Shown: positions 1 to 5,815 of the stretch, in pieces
Numbering within the stretch: the stretch's first letter is position 1
How the letters are laid out: every line of letters begins with the position of its first letter
Origin: JBOFDK01 sp051650305
GTDB taxonomy: Bacteria > Bacillota > Clostridia > Lachnospirales > Cellulosilyticaceae
DNA: 17,177 bases
Direction of reading: 5' to 3'
NCBI GenBank assembly: GCA_051650305.1
Contig: JBOFIT010000237.1
Location: 1-17,177 of the forward strand
The notes under the pieces: model-generated
The model's database searches: none
What the model was told of the DNA's origin: nothing
What the model saw: the letters and a program-made list of their open reading frames with translations, nothing else
Translations under genes and position numbers: made by a program

Positions 1-801
1 TACAAACGTCAGCTGCTCAATGCACTCTATGTATTAGATTTATACTACCAAATCAAAGAAAATCCAAACAAAGATATGCCAGCAGTGACATTTATCTTTG
101 GTGCCAAGGCGTTCCCAGGATACGCACGTGCAAAAGCAATCATCAAGTTCATCGGAGAAATCCAAAAACTTGTAAATAACGATGCAGATGTGAACAAGAA
201 GATGAAAGTAGTCTTCGTAGAAAACTATCGTGTATCATTCGGTGAGAAACTCTTCCCAGCAGCAGACGTATCTAAGCAAATCTCTACAGCAGGTAAAGAA
301 GCATCAGGTACAGGTAACATGAAGTTCATGCTTAACGGAGCACCTACATTTGGCACATACGATGGTGCAAACGTAGAAATCGTAAGAGAAAGTAAAGATG
401 AAAATAACTTTATCTTTGGTCTACGTGTAGAAGATATCGAACAAATGGAAGGCAACTACGACGCAGCTACATTCTACAATGAAAATGAAGATATCAAACG
501 TGTGGTAGATAGCTTAGTAGATGGTACCTTTACAGACGGCGGCACAGGTGAATTCGCTGAATTACACGATTCACTTCTTAAAGGTGCTAGCTGGCATAAC
601 CCAGACCAATACTACTTACTAGCAGACTTCAAAGCCTTCAAACAGGCACAAGAACAAGTGTTTGAAGCGTACCAAGATGAGACGCGTTGGGCAAAAATGT
701 GCTTAATGAACATCGCCAATGCAGGGATCTTCTCAAGCGACCGTACGATTATGCAATACGCAAACGAAATTTGGGATATTAAAAAGATAGAAGTTCAGTA
801 A
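1..801 (+). CDS. glgP: Glycogen phosphorylase, C-terminal part (5' end outside window)
   Basis: Glycogen/alpha-glucan phosphorylase (GT35) releases glucose-1-phosphate from glycogen or maltodextrin using phosphate and pyridoxal phosphate, in the cytoplasm. Reading frame 1 is open from the first base, and the visible 266 residues begin with YKRQLLN, a conserved stretch of this family. The PLP-binding segment EASGTGNMKF is intact, with the Schiff-base lysine at codon 322-324. It is followed by NGAPTFGTYDGANVEI, which matches the family's conserved block after the lysine. The gene ends at a TAA (799-801). Full-length members have about 750-830 residues, so roughly two thirds of the gene lies upstream. 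No strong terminator follows; a short 6-bp hairpin at 811-824 lacks a T-run. A maltodextrin-specific phosphorylase (malP) cannot be excluded from this fragment. Confidence 0.95.
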   Translation, partial: YKRQLLNALYVLDLYYQIKENPNKDMPAVTFIFGAKAFPGYARAKAIIKFIGEIQKLVNNDADVNKKMKVVFVENYRVSFGEKLFPAADVSKQISTAGKEASGTGNMKFMLNGAPTFGTYDGANVEIVRESKDENNFIFGLRVEDIEQMEGNYDAATFYNENEDIKRVVDSLVDGTFTDGGTGEFAELHDSLLKGASWHNPDQYYLLADFKAFKQAQEQVFEAYQDETRWAKMCLMNIANAGIFSSDRTIMQYANEIWDIKKIEVQ

Positions 802-856
802 TTTAACGTTGCTTTTCAAAAAGCATTATGATAAAATCACATTATTATAGCAATTA

Positions 857-862
857 TATAAT
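857..862 (+). promoter_or_regulatory. Candidate -10 box for the leuS T-box transcript
   Basis: A perfect TATAAT lies just upstream of the T-box leader and would start transcription near 869. No good -35 hexamer is seen at the expected distance. An alternative is TTGCTT (809-814) with a 17-base spacer to TAAAAT (832-837). The assignment is weak because the area is AT-rich. Confidence 0.35.
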
Positions 863-869
863 ATATGTA

Positions 870-1117
870 AACTAAGAAGCGAAGTAGTAGTATACGTTAT
901 TTTTTTCAGAGAGCTATTGGATGGTGTGAAGTAGCAAAGTAGGTATATGAACTCGTCGTGGAGTTTCCTAGCTGAACGTAGAGTAGGCCAGGCGGGTATT
1001 CCCGTTATAGAAAAAATCGAGTGCAACTATTTATGTAAATAGTTGAATTAGAGTGGTACCACGAAACAATGTCTTTCGTCTCTAAATTATTTAGAGGCGG
1101 AGGACTTTTTTATTTTT
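870..1117 (+). ncRNA. T-box leader, leucine specific (CUC specifier)
   Basis: This cis-acting riboswitch senses uncharged tRNA-Leu and controls leuS by transcription antitermination. Stem I contains the CAGAGAG start, a GGTG-type distal loop, and the specifier loop GAA-CTC-GTC...GAG with CTC (Leu) at 952-954. A Stem II/III-like region follows (CGGGTATTCCCG near 993-1004), then a perfect 10-bp hairpin at 1024-1033/1036-1045. The T-box sequence TGGTACCACG is at 1054-1063. Its antiterminator pairs GAG (1051-1053) and ACGAAA (1061-1066) with TTTCGTCTC (1074-1082), leaving the TGGTACC bulge to bind the tRNA acceptor end. The specifier agrees with the downstream gene. This leader fills the 348-base gap between glgP and leuS. 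Confidence 0.95.
1071..1117 (+). terminator. Intrinsic terminator of the leuS T-box
   Basis: A 16-bp stem (1071-1086 with 1090-1105, three G-U pairs) is followed by a T-rich tract. It shares bases 1074-1082 with the antiterminator, so the two structures are mutually exclusive as expected for a T-box. Confidence 0.93.
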
Positions 1118-1149
1118 TACACTTATAAAAATACGAGGAGGAATCAACT

Positions 1150-3546
1150 ATGCAATATAATGCAATGGAAGTTGAAAACAAGTGGCGTAAGCATTGGGCA
1201 GAAAACCCTGTCAATGTGCCAGCAGAAGGAAAGAAAAATTATTACTGCCTAGATATGTTCCCATATCCATCAGGTAATGGGCTTCATGTAGGTCACTGGA
1301 GAGGTTATGTATTATCAGATGTATGGAGCCGCTACCAAATGCTTCATGGCTACCATGTACTTCATCCAATGGGATGGGATGCATTCGGTCTTCCAGCAGA
1401 GAACTATGCGATCTCTAAGAAAGTTCACCCAGCGATTGCTACAGCAGAAAATGTAGCTAACTTCAAGCGTCAGCTTCAAGAAATCAGTGCGATATATGAC
1501 TGGGATAAAGAAGTGAATACCACAGATCCAAACTACTACAAGTGGACACAATGGATCTTCCTAAAAATGTTTGAAAACGGCTTAGCTTACGAAAAAGAAA
1601 TGCCAATCAACTGGTGTCCATCATGTAAGACAGGTCTTGCAAACGAAGAAGTAAAAGACGGTGGTTGTGAGCGTTGTGGCTCTACTGTAACAAAGAAAAA
1701 CCTTCGTCAATGGATGCTTAAGATTACAGCATACGCTGAAAGACTTCTTAATGACTTAGATGGTCTTGAGTGGCCAGAAAAAGTAAAGAAAATGCAAGCA
1801 GACTGGATCGGTAAAAGCTACGGTGCAGAGATTGACTTCACAGTAGAAGGTATGGATAAGGCGATCAAAGTATTCACTACACGCCCAGATACACTTTACG
1901 GTGCATCTTTCATGGTGTTAGCACCAGAGCATGAGATGGTACTTGAACTTGCGACAGAAGAGCAAAAAGCAGAAGTAGAGAAGTATGTATTTGACGCATC
2001 TACAAAGTCATCTGTAGATCGTATGGCAGATAAAGAAAAGACTGGTGTATTCTTAGGTCGCTACGCAGTGAACCCACTTAATGGTGCACTTGTACCTATC
2101 TGGATTTCTGATTATGTACTTGCAGATTATGGTACAGGCGCAATTATGTGTGTGCCAGCACATGATGAGCGTGACTTTGCATTCGCTACAAAGTTCGACT
2201 TACCAATTATCCAAGTTATCTCAAAAACAGGTGAAGTAGAAGCACTTACAGAAGCATACACAGAAGAAGGTATCATGGTGAATTCAGGTGAATTCGATGG
2301 CATGAAGTCTTCAGAAGCAAAAGTAAAGATTCCAGAGTACCTTGAATCAAAAAATATCGGTAAGAAAACAACGAACTACAAACTTCGTGACTGGGTATTC
2401 TCACGTCAACGTTACTGGGGAGAGCCAATTCCAGTGGTACACTGTGACTGCTGTGGCGTAGTAGGGGTTAAAGAAAGCGACCTTCCTATCACACTTCCAG
2501 ATGTAGAAAGCTATGAGCCTACAGGTACAGGTGAGTCGCCACTTGCTGCTATTGAAGAGTGGGTAAACACAACTTGTCCTAAGTGTGGTGGTCCTGCTAA
2601 GCGTGAGACAAACACAATGCCACAATGGGCTGGATCATCATGGTACTTCCTTCGTTATCCAAACCCACACAACCACAATGAACTTATCAGCAAAGAAGAC
2701 ATGGAAAAATGGCTTCCAGTAGATATGTACGTTGGAGGGATCGAGCATGCTGTTCTTCACCTTCTTTACGCACGTTTCTATACCAAGTTCTTACATGACA
2801 TCGGTGTGGTATCATTTGAAGAGCCATTCAAGCGTCTCTTCAACCAAGGTATGGTAACCAAAGACGGTGCGAAGATGAGTAAATCAAAAGGCAACGTTGT
2901 ATCACCAGATGAACTTGTAGAGAAGTACGGATGTGACTCACTTCGTATGTACGAACTTTTCATTGGACCACCAGAGCTTGATAGTGAGTGGGATGATAGA
3001 GGTATTGAAGGGGTATACCGTTTCTTAAATAAAGTATGGAAACTTATCAGTGAAAATACAGTAGTAGAAGCAACAAAAGAAATGGAACGTATGCGTCATA
3101 AGATGGTTTACGACATCACAACACGTATGGAAAACTTCAACCTTAATACAGTTGTAAGTGGTTTCATGGAATACACAAATAAATTCATCGACATCCAAAG
3201 AAAAGATGGTGGTATCGATCTTGAAACAATCAAGACAATCATCGTACTTTTAGCACCATTTACACCACACATCAGTGAAGAACTTTGGTCAATGACAGGT
3301 GAAACCGCAAGCGTATTTGAGCAAGCATGGCCAACATACGACGAAAGCAAAATGGTAGAAGACGAACTACAAATCGTAGTCCAAGTAAGTGGCAAAATGG
3401 CTGGTAAAGTAACTGTTTCAGCAAACGAAGAAGAAGCAGTAGTACTTGAAAAAGCAAGAGCGGTTGCAGCTGCTAGACTAGAAGGCAAGCAAATCGTTAA
3501 AGAAGTCTACGTACCAGGACGTATCGTGAATATCGTAGCAAAATAA
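1150..3546 (+). CDS. leuS: Leucyl-tRNA synthetase
   Basis: Class I aminoacyl-tRNA synthetase that charges tRNA-Leu with leucine in the cytoplasm. At 798 residues it has the usual bacterial length. The HIGH-type motif is HVGH at residues 46-49 and KMSKS is at 575-579. The CP1 editing domain is present, with TRPDTLYG near 245-252 and PAHDERDF near 337-344, including the Asp that positions the mischarged amino acid, so editing looks intact. Two CxxC pairs, C156/C159 with C173/C176 and C432/C435 with C476/C479, suggest zinc-binding knuckles. An anticodon-binding domain fills the C-terminal part. A GAGGAGG ribosome site precedes the ATG. Expression is controlled by the leucine T-box upstream. Confidence 0.98.
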   Translation: MQYNAMEVENKWRKHWAENPVNVPAEGKKNYYCLDMFPYPSGNGLHVGHWRGYVLSDVWSRYQMLHGYHVLHPMGWDAFGLPAENYAISKKVHPAIATAENVANFKRQLQEISAIYDWDKEVNTTDPNYYKWTQWIFLKMFENGLAYEKEMPINWCPSCKTGLANEEVKDGGCERCGSTVTKKNLRQWMLKITAYAERLLNDLDGLEWPEKVKKMQADWIGKSYGAEIDFTVEGMDKAIKVFTTRPDTLYGASFMVLAPEHEMVLELATEEQKAEVEKYVFDASTKSSVDRMADKEKTGVFLGRYAVNPLNGALVPIWISDYVLADYGTGAIMCVPAHDERDFAFATKFDLPIIQVISKTGEVEALTEAYTEEGIMVNSGEFDGMKSSEAKVKIPEYLESKNIGKKTTNYKLRDWVFSRQRYWGEPIPVVHCDCCGVVGVKESDLPITLPDVESYEPTGTGESPLAAIEEWVNTTCPKCGGPAKRETNTMPQWAGSSWYFLRYPNPHNHNELISKEDMEKWLPVDMYVGGIEHAVLHLLYARFYTKFLHDIGVVSFEEPFKRLFNQGMVTKDGAKMSKSKGNVVSPDELVEKYGCDSLRMYELFIGPPELDSEWDDRGIEGVYRFLNKVWKLISENTVVEATKEMERMRHKMVYDITTRMENFNLNTVVSGFMEYTNKFIDIQRKDGGIDLETIKTIIVLLAPFTPHISEELWSMTGETASVFEQAWPTYDESKMVEDELQIVVQVSGKMAGKVTVSANEEEAVVLEKARAVAAARLEGKQIVKEVYVPGRIVNIVAK

Positions 3547-3550
3547 TCAA

Positions 3551-3595
3551 GCAATCAAAGAAAGACATCCCTAAGTGGATGTCTTTTTTGATTGC
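3551..3595. terminator. Bidirectional terminator between leuS and the 89-aa gene
   Basis: A long inverted repeat: a 10-bp core (3561-3570/3577-3586) extends outward as GCAATCAAA/TTTGATTGC with one bulged base. It has T-runs on the plus strand and A-runs that give T-runs on the minus strand. It sits between two convergent genes. Confidence 0.9.
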
Positions 3596-3596
3596 T

Positions 3597-3866
3597 TTAC
3601 ATTTTTGATTGAATCAGTGAAACGAAAGCATCGAATTGTGAACGTTTAGCAAGTGGAAGGTTGTTGCGAAGGTGAAGGATGAGCGCTTGCTGACGGTCAG
3701 GTGTAAGGACCACGTTGTATTGTTTGGCAGCAGTTTGAATACCCATAATAGCAGCTAAGATAGCTGAAGAGTCATTGCTACGTGCCGCAGCTTTCATGGT
3801 ACGGTCCATTTGGACGAGGAAATTTTTATCAATGCCATTAAAGGCAGGATGATCGTAAAAAGACAT
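3597..3866 (-). CDS. Conserved-looking 89-aa protein, function unknown
   Basis: I do not recognise this protein. It is 89 residues long, soluble, probably all-helical, and has no signal peptide, membrane segment or cysteine. An AGGAGG site lies 6 bases before the ATG, so the start is firm. It is the second gene of a two-gene operon: the 201-aa gene ends 16 bases upstream. Its last 20 residues (from LPLAKRSQFDAF) have the same spacing of Q, F and S residues as the C-terminus of the 201-aa neighbour, hinting at a shared fold, though the likeness is weak. It ends at the bidirectional terminator shared with leuS. Confidence 0.8.
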   Translation of the reverse strand: MSFYDHPAFNGIDKNFLVQMDRTMKAAARSNDSSAILAAIMGIQTAAKQYNVVLTPDRQQALILHLRNNLPLAKRSQFDAFVSLIQSKM

Positions 3867-3882
3867 AATATACCTCCTTGGT

Positions 3883-4488
3883 TTATGAAGATGGGGGATT
3901 CATCATACTAGCAAAGACATTAAAAAGTTGCTTTTGATTTTCATCGAGTAAAGGTGAAAGCATCTGCATAATGTTGGCAGGAGAAGGCCCTGTCTGGGTG
4001 GCATTGCCAGTAGGTTGCTTAGGGCGTTGACCCTGCTGTTTCTGCTGAGATTGCTTTTGAGATTGTTTTTGTGTACGGTCGAAGGGCTGGAAAGCATCAA
4101 AAACAGGTGGGATATCAGTAGGCGTCGGCTCTACAGTTGGAAAACTTGGAGAAAAAGAATCCATTCCTTCTTTTACATTAAGGATTTTTTTCATTTCTTG
4201 AAGTTTTAAGATTGCATCTATAAGGTAGGCTTTTTCGGGGGAAAGATTAGAGCGAACGTTGAAAAGTAAGTCTTCTTCCCAGCGATCTTGTCTGGAGAGT
4301 GAAAGAGACTCGCTTACATGAAGTGGATCGGAAAAAGCATTGATTGTATTCATAAGTTCTAAGAACTTAAGCCCTACGGCTACGTTCTTTTGAACGCTTC
4401 TGTCTAAATAAGGAATGACACATTTACATACACGCATAAATTCTGTGTTAACCTCTTGGTCTAAGGGGTTTGTTTGATAAGAAGGCAT
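3883..4488 (-). CDS. 201-aa protein with Gln-rich linker, function unknown
   Basis: I do not recognise this protein. It has three parts: a helical N-terminal domain (about residues 1-108) with a Cys-x-Cys at 21-23, a Pro/Gln/Lys-rich low-complexity linker (about 110-170, with runs such as QKQSQKQSQQKQQ), and a short helical C-terminal segment (171-196, NIMQMLSPLLDENQKQLF). No signal peptide or membrane segment is visible. A GGAG ribosome site precedes the ATG. It is the first gene of an operon with the 89-aa gene. The low-complexity linker suggests a flexible scaffold or structural protein. A sporulation role is only an inference from the neighbouring minus-strand genes and a possible sigma-E-type -10 upstream. 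Confidence 0.8.
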   Translation of the reverse strand: MPSYQTNPLDQEVNTEFMRVCKCVIPYLDRSVQKNVAVGLKFLELMNTINAFSDPLHVSESLSLSRQDRWEEDLLFNVRSNLSPEKAYLIDAILKLQEMKKILNVKEGMDSFSPSFPTVEPTPTDIPPVFDAFQPFDRTQKQSQKQSQQKQQGQRPKQPTGNATQTGPSPANIMQMLSPLLDENQKQLFNVFASMMNPPSS

Positions 4489-4515
4489 CCTAGCACTCCT
4501 TTCAATAAAGGCTTA

Positions 4516-4545
4516 TTAATACTTTATGCGAAAGGGTTGTATCAA
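4516..4545 (-). promoter_or_regulatory. Candidate promoter of the 201/89-aa operon
   Basis: On the minus strand TTGATA (4540-4545) is followed by an 18-base spacer and TATTAA (4516-4521), a moderate sigma-A match. The same stretch also reads CTATT, 15 bases, CATAAAGT, which resembles a sigma-E promoter. Sequence alone does not decide between them. Confidence 0.4.
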
Positions 4546-4582
4546 TAGACCATGAGCAAGCTAAGAAGACGCTTACTTTGTA

Positions 4583-4626
4583 GAAGAAAAAGTAAAGACC
4601 TTGTAACATGACGTTACAAGGTCTTT
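4583..4626 (-). terminator. Terminator of the 64-aa cysteine-rich gene
   Basis: A perfect 14-bp stem (4594-4607/4613-4626) with a 5-base loop is followed on the minus strand by a T-rich tract. It lies 9 bases beyond the stop codon of the 64-aa gene. Confidence 0.88.
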
Positions 4627-4634
4627 TGTGCGTA

Positions 4635-4829
4635 TTAGCAGCAGCCACCGTTGTTTTGATTGTACATATAAAGGAAGAAGAAAAGAACGATGATCCAGAT
4701 AATGCTATTATCGCATTGATCAAATATATTTCCAATACAACCGTTGCTTAAGAAGAAGTAAGCACCTACAAGAAGTACGATCCAAGTACAGTTGTCGCCA
4801 CATGCAAAAAGTTCATTACAATTTTTCAT
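4635..4829 (-). CDS. Cysteine-rich small membrane protein (copy 1)
   Basis: A 64-residue protein of unknown function. Two hydrophobic stretches (about residues 15-28 and 42-56) are joined by a short loop. Seven cysteines lie at 4, 10, 14, 31, 39, 63 and 64, that is, in the N-terminal tail, the loop and the C-terminal tail. An AGGAGG site lies 9 bases before the ATG. It is a near-duplicate of the 67-aa gene 242 bases upstream: 54 of 64 aligned residues are identical and cysteines 10, 14, 31, 39 and 63 are shared. It has its own terminator and a sigma-K-like promoter at 4942-4969, so it is probably monocistronic. I infer a late-sporulation, mother-cell or spore-coat role. A metal-binding or disulfide cross-linking role would fit the cysteines but is not shown. 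Confidence 0.85.
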   Translation of the reverse strand: MKNCNELFACGDNCTWIVLLVGAYFFLSNGCIGNIFDQCDNSIIWIIVLFFFLYMYNQNNGGCC

Positions 4830-4922
4830 AAAAGAAAACCTCCTAATAATACGAGTTTATAAGATAAAGTTTAGTAACATTCAAAGTAAGTTATTGCTTG
4901 AGTTTAAGTTTGTTTTTTGTGT

Positions 4923-4936
4923 GATACCTAAGTATC
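4923..4936 (-). other. Palindrome at predicted 5' end of copy-1 transcript
   Basis: GATAC/GTATC arms (4923-4927 and 4932-4936) enclose a 4-base loop. The element begins about 6 bases after the predicted -10 box, so the mRNA would start with a hairpin. The same element is found upstream of copy 2. Confidence 0.6.
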
Positions 4937-4941
4937 TACTA

Positions 4942-4969
4942 TAATATATGTTATAAAATGGAATGTGTT
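4942..4969 (-). promoter_or_regulatory. Sigma-K-like promoter of copy 1
   Basis: The minus strand reads AACA, 15 bases, CATATATTA, matching the sigma-K pattern AC, 16-17 bases, CATAnnnTA. Copy 2 has the same elements at identical spacing although the bases between them differ, which suggests selection. The predicted leader is about 105 bases. Confidence 0.55.
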
Positions 4970-5019
4970 ACTAAAAATAGAAAAAATTAAGTGAGATAAA
5001 AAAGGTTTAAAATACCAAT

Positions 5020-5058
5020 AAAATGAAAAAAGTGGTTCCCCTGGGGGTACCACTTTTT
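5020..5058 (-). terminator. Terminator of the 67-aa cysteine-rich gene
   Basis: The stem 5027-5040/5045-5058 has one mismatch, a small loop, and a T-run following on the minus strand. It lies just past the stop codon of the 67-aa gene. Confidence 0.88.
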
Positions 5059-5071
5059 ATAGAGCATCGGA

Positions 5072-5275
5072 TTAGCAGCCGCAACCACAACCTGCATTAT
5101 TTTGATTGAACATATAAAGTACGAAGAAAAGAATGATAATCCAGATGATGCTATTATCACATTGATCAAATATATTTCCAAGACAACCGTTGCTTAAAAA
5201 GAAGTAAGCACCTACAAGAAGTACAATCCAAGTACAGCTATCGCCACATGCAAAAAGTTCACAATTTTGTTTCAT
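5072..5275 (-). CDS. Cysteine-rich small membrane protein (copy 2)
   Basis: A 67-residue paralogue of the 64-aa protein downstream, with the same plan: a short N-terminal tail with cysteines at 5, 10 and 14, a hydrophobic stretch 15-28, a loop with cysteines 31 and 39, a hydrophobic stretch 42-56, and a C-terminal tail ending GCGCGC (cysteines 63, 65, 67), eight cysteines in all. The tail is where the copies differ most. An AGGAGG site lies 8 bases before the ATG. It has its own sigma-K-like promoter and terminator. The function is unknown. Cysteine-rich tails on a small hydrophobic protein would suit cross-linking into a spore layer or binding a metal. Neither is shown by the sequence. Confidence 0.85.
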   Translation of the reverse strand: MKQNCELFACGDSCTWIVLLVGAYFFLSNGCLGNIFDQCDNSIIWIIILFFVLYMFNQNNAGCGCGC

Positions 5276-5348
5276 ATATAAAACCTCCTGGTTATTAGAT
5301 ATCTATCATAAAAAATGAAGTGTTACATCCTGAAAAATTTCATTTGAT

Positions 5349-5363
5349 GATACCCTAAGTATC
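5349..5363 (-). other. Palindrome at predicted 5' end of copy-2 transcript
   Basis: GATAC/GTATC arms (5349-5353 and 5359-5363) enclose a 5-base loop, beginning about 7 bases after the predicted -10. It is the counterpart of 4923-4936, with one base more in the loop. Confidence 0.6.
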
Positions 5364-5369
5364 TGATAA

Positions 5370-5397
5370 TAGTATATGAAACGGCAGATAATGTGTT
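5370..5397 (-). promoter_or_regulatory. Sigma-K-like promoter of copy 2
   Basis: The minus strand reads AACA, 15 bases, CATATACTA. Spacing is the same as in copy 1, with a different spacer sequence. The predicted leader is about 88 bases. Confidence 0.55.
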
Positions 5398-5430
5398 ACA
5401 AAAAATGGAAAAAAAGTTTTTAAATAGCAA

Positions 5431-5631
5431 TCAAATGATAGGAGCTGGCATAAGTGAAGAAAGTGGCGTATCAAAAAAGAAAAGTACAGCTAAAAGCAAA
5501 ATGATAAGAATGTCTGTATCAAAGAAGGATGGTGCACCACAAGTGGAATGAGCGGATCTGGTGGGGGGCGGTGCGATAAAACCACGATCAAGATCTTGAT
5601 GATTCATTTGTTCAGGCGTAAAAAGTTTCAT
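5431..5631 (-). CDS. 66-aa small membrane protein, function unknown
   Basis: I chose the ATG at 5631 because AGGAGG lies 6 bases upstream of it; a more distant upstream ATG has no such site. The 66-residue product has a polar N-terminal half containing PPP and one cysteine (about residue 32), then one hydrophobic stretch (about 40-53, DILIILLLAVLFFF) and a short tail. Small clostridial proteins with such an Ile/Leu/Phe core after a polar head are often sporulation-associated, but I cannot name a family. The gene is last in order of the minus-strand group and divergent from the citrate-pathway operon. A sigma-E-like promoter lies just upstream. No hairpin terminator was seen, only a T-rich stretch on its strand. 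Confidence 0.72.
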   Translation of the reverse strand: MKLFTPEQMNHQDLDRGFIAPPPTRSAHSTCGAPSFFDTDILIILLLAVLFFFDTPLSSLMPAPII

Positions 5632-5665
5632 AGAGAACCTCCTTATAAACAAATAATTTATATTA

Positions 5666-5694
5666 AGTATATGATGCATAAAAGCAAATATTAT
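5666..5694 (-). promoter_or_regulatory. Sigma-E-like promoter of the 66-aa gene
   Basis: The minus strand reads ATAATATT (5687-5694), 13 bases, CATATACT (5666-5673). This resembles the sigma-E pattern rTmATATT, 14-15 bases, CATACAnT, with a spacer one base short and one -10 mismatch. The predicted leader is about 28 bases. Confidence 0.5.
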
Positions 5695-5713
5695 AAATAA
5701 TTTTAAAATTATA

Positions 5714-5742
5714 TTGACATATAAAATATGATTGTATACAAT
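5714..5742 (+). promoter_or_regulatory. Strong sigma-A promoter of the citrate-pathway operon
   Basis: TTGACA (5714-5719), a 17-base spacer and TACAAT (5737-5742) give a near-consensus promoter with a start near 5749. The leader to the ATG at 5816 is about 67 bases and holds a small inverted repeat, AATTTTC/GAAAATT (5755-5769). Confidence 0.85.
5731..5742. promoter_or_regulatory. Palindromic candidate operator over the -10
   Basis: ATTGTATACAAT is a perfect 12-bp palindrome that includes the whole -10 hexamer. The core TTGTATACAA is the kind of sequence bound by GntR-family regulators, for example in the Bacillus gluconate operator. A bound protein would block RNA polymerase. A related sequence, ATTGTGTATAAT (10 of 12 bases), lies upstream of the aconitase gene at 7231-7242. 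Confidence 0.5.
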
Positions 5743-5815
5743 TATACCTATAACAATTTTCGGAAAATTAACTTTTACGAATACAAAAAAATCATTTTTA
5801 TAAGGAGGAAAAATA

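Larger units (their letters stand above)
4635..5399 (-). repeat. Tandem duplication of a small gene with its promoter region
   Basis: The 64-aa and 67-aa genes (4635-4829 and 5072-5275) are strongly alike in DNA, and the likeness resumes in the upstream regions at the promoter and palindrome (4923-4971 versus 5349-5399). The leader sequence between palindrome and start codon has diverged. The terminators differ completely in sequence, so each copy kept or gained its own end signal. Confidence 0.85.

Noticed and set aside
811..824. glgP terminator hairpin
   Set aside because: Only a 6-bp AT-rich stem with no following T-run; too weak to call.
826..1026. 66-aa minus-strand reading frame in the T-box leader
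   Set aside because: It is antisense to a well-supported structured RNA and has no ribosome site.
3108..3488. 126-aa minus-strand reading frame inside leuS
   Set aside because: It is antisense to the conserved leuS C-terminal part, with composition typical of a shadow frame.
4015..4209. 64-aa plus-strand leucine-rich frame opposite the 201-aa gene
   Set aside because: It is produced by the reverse complement of the Gln/Lys-rich linker codons and has no ribosome site.
4502..4735. 77-aa minus-strand reading frame over the 64-aa gene, with a look-alike at 4987-5181 over the 67-aa gene
   Set aside because: The two frames resemble each other only because the underlying gene is duplicated. They overlap the real genes in another frame, lack ribosome sites and run through the terminators.
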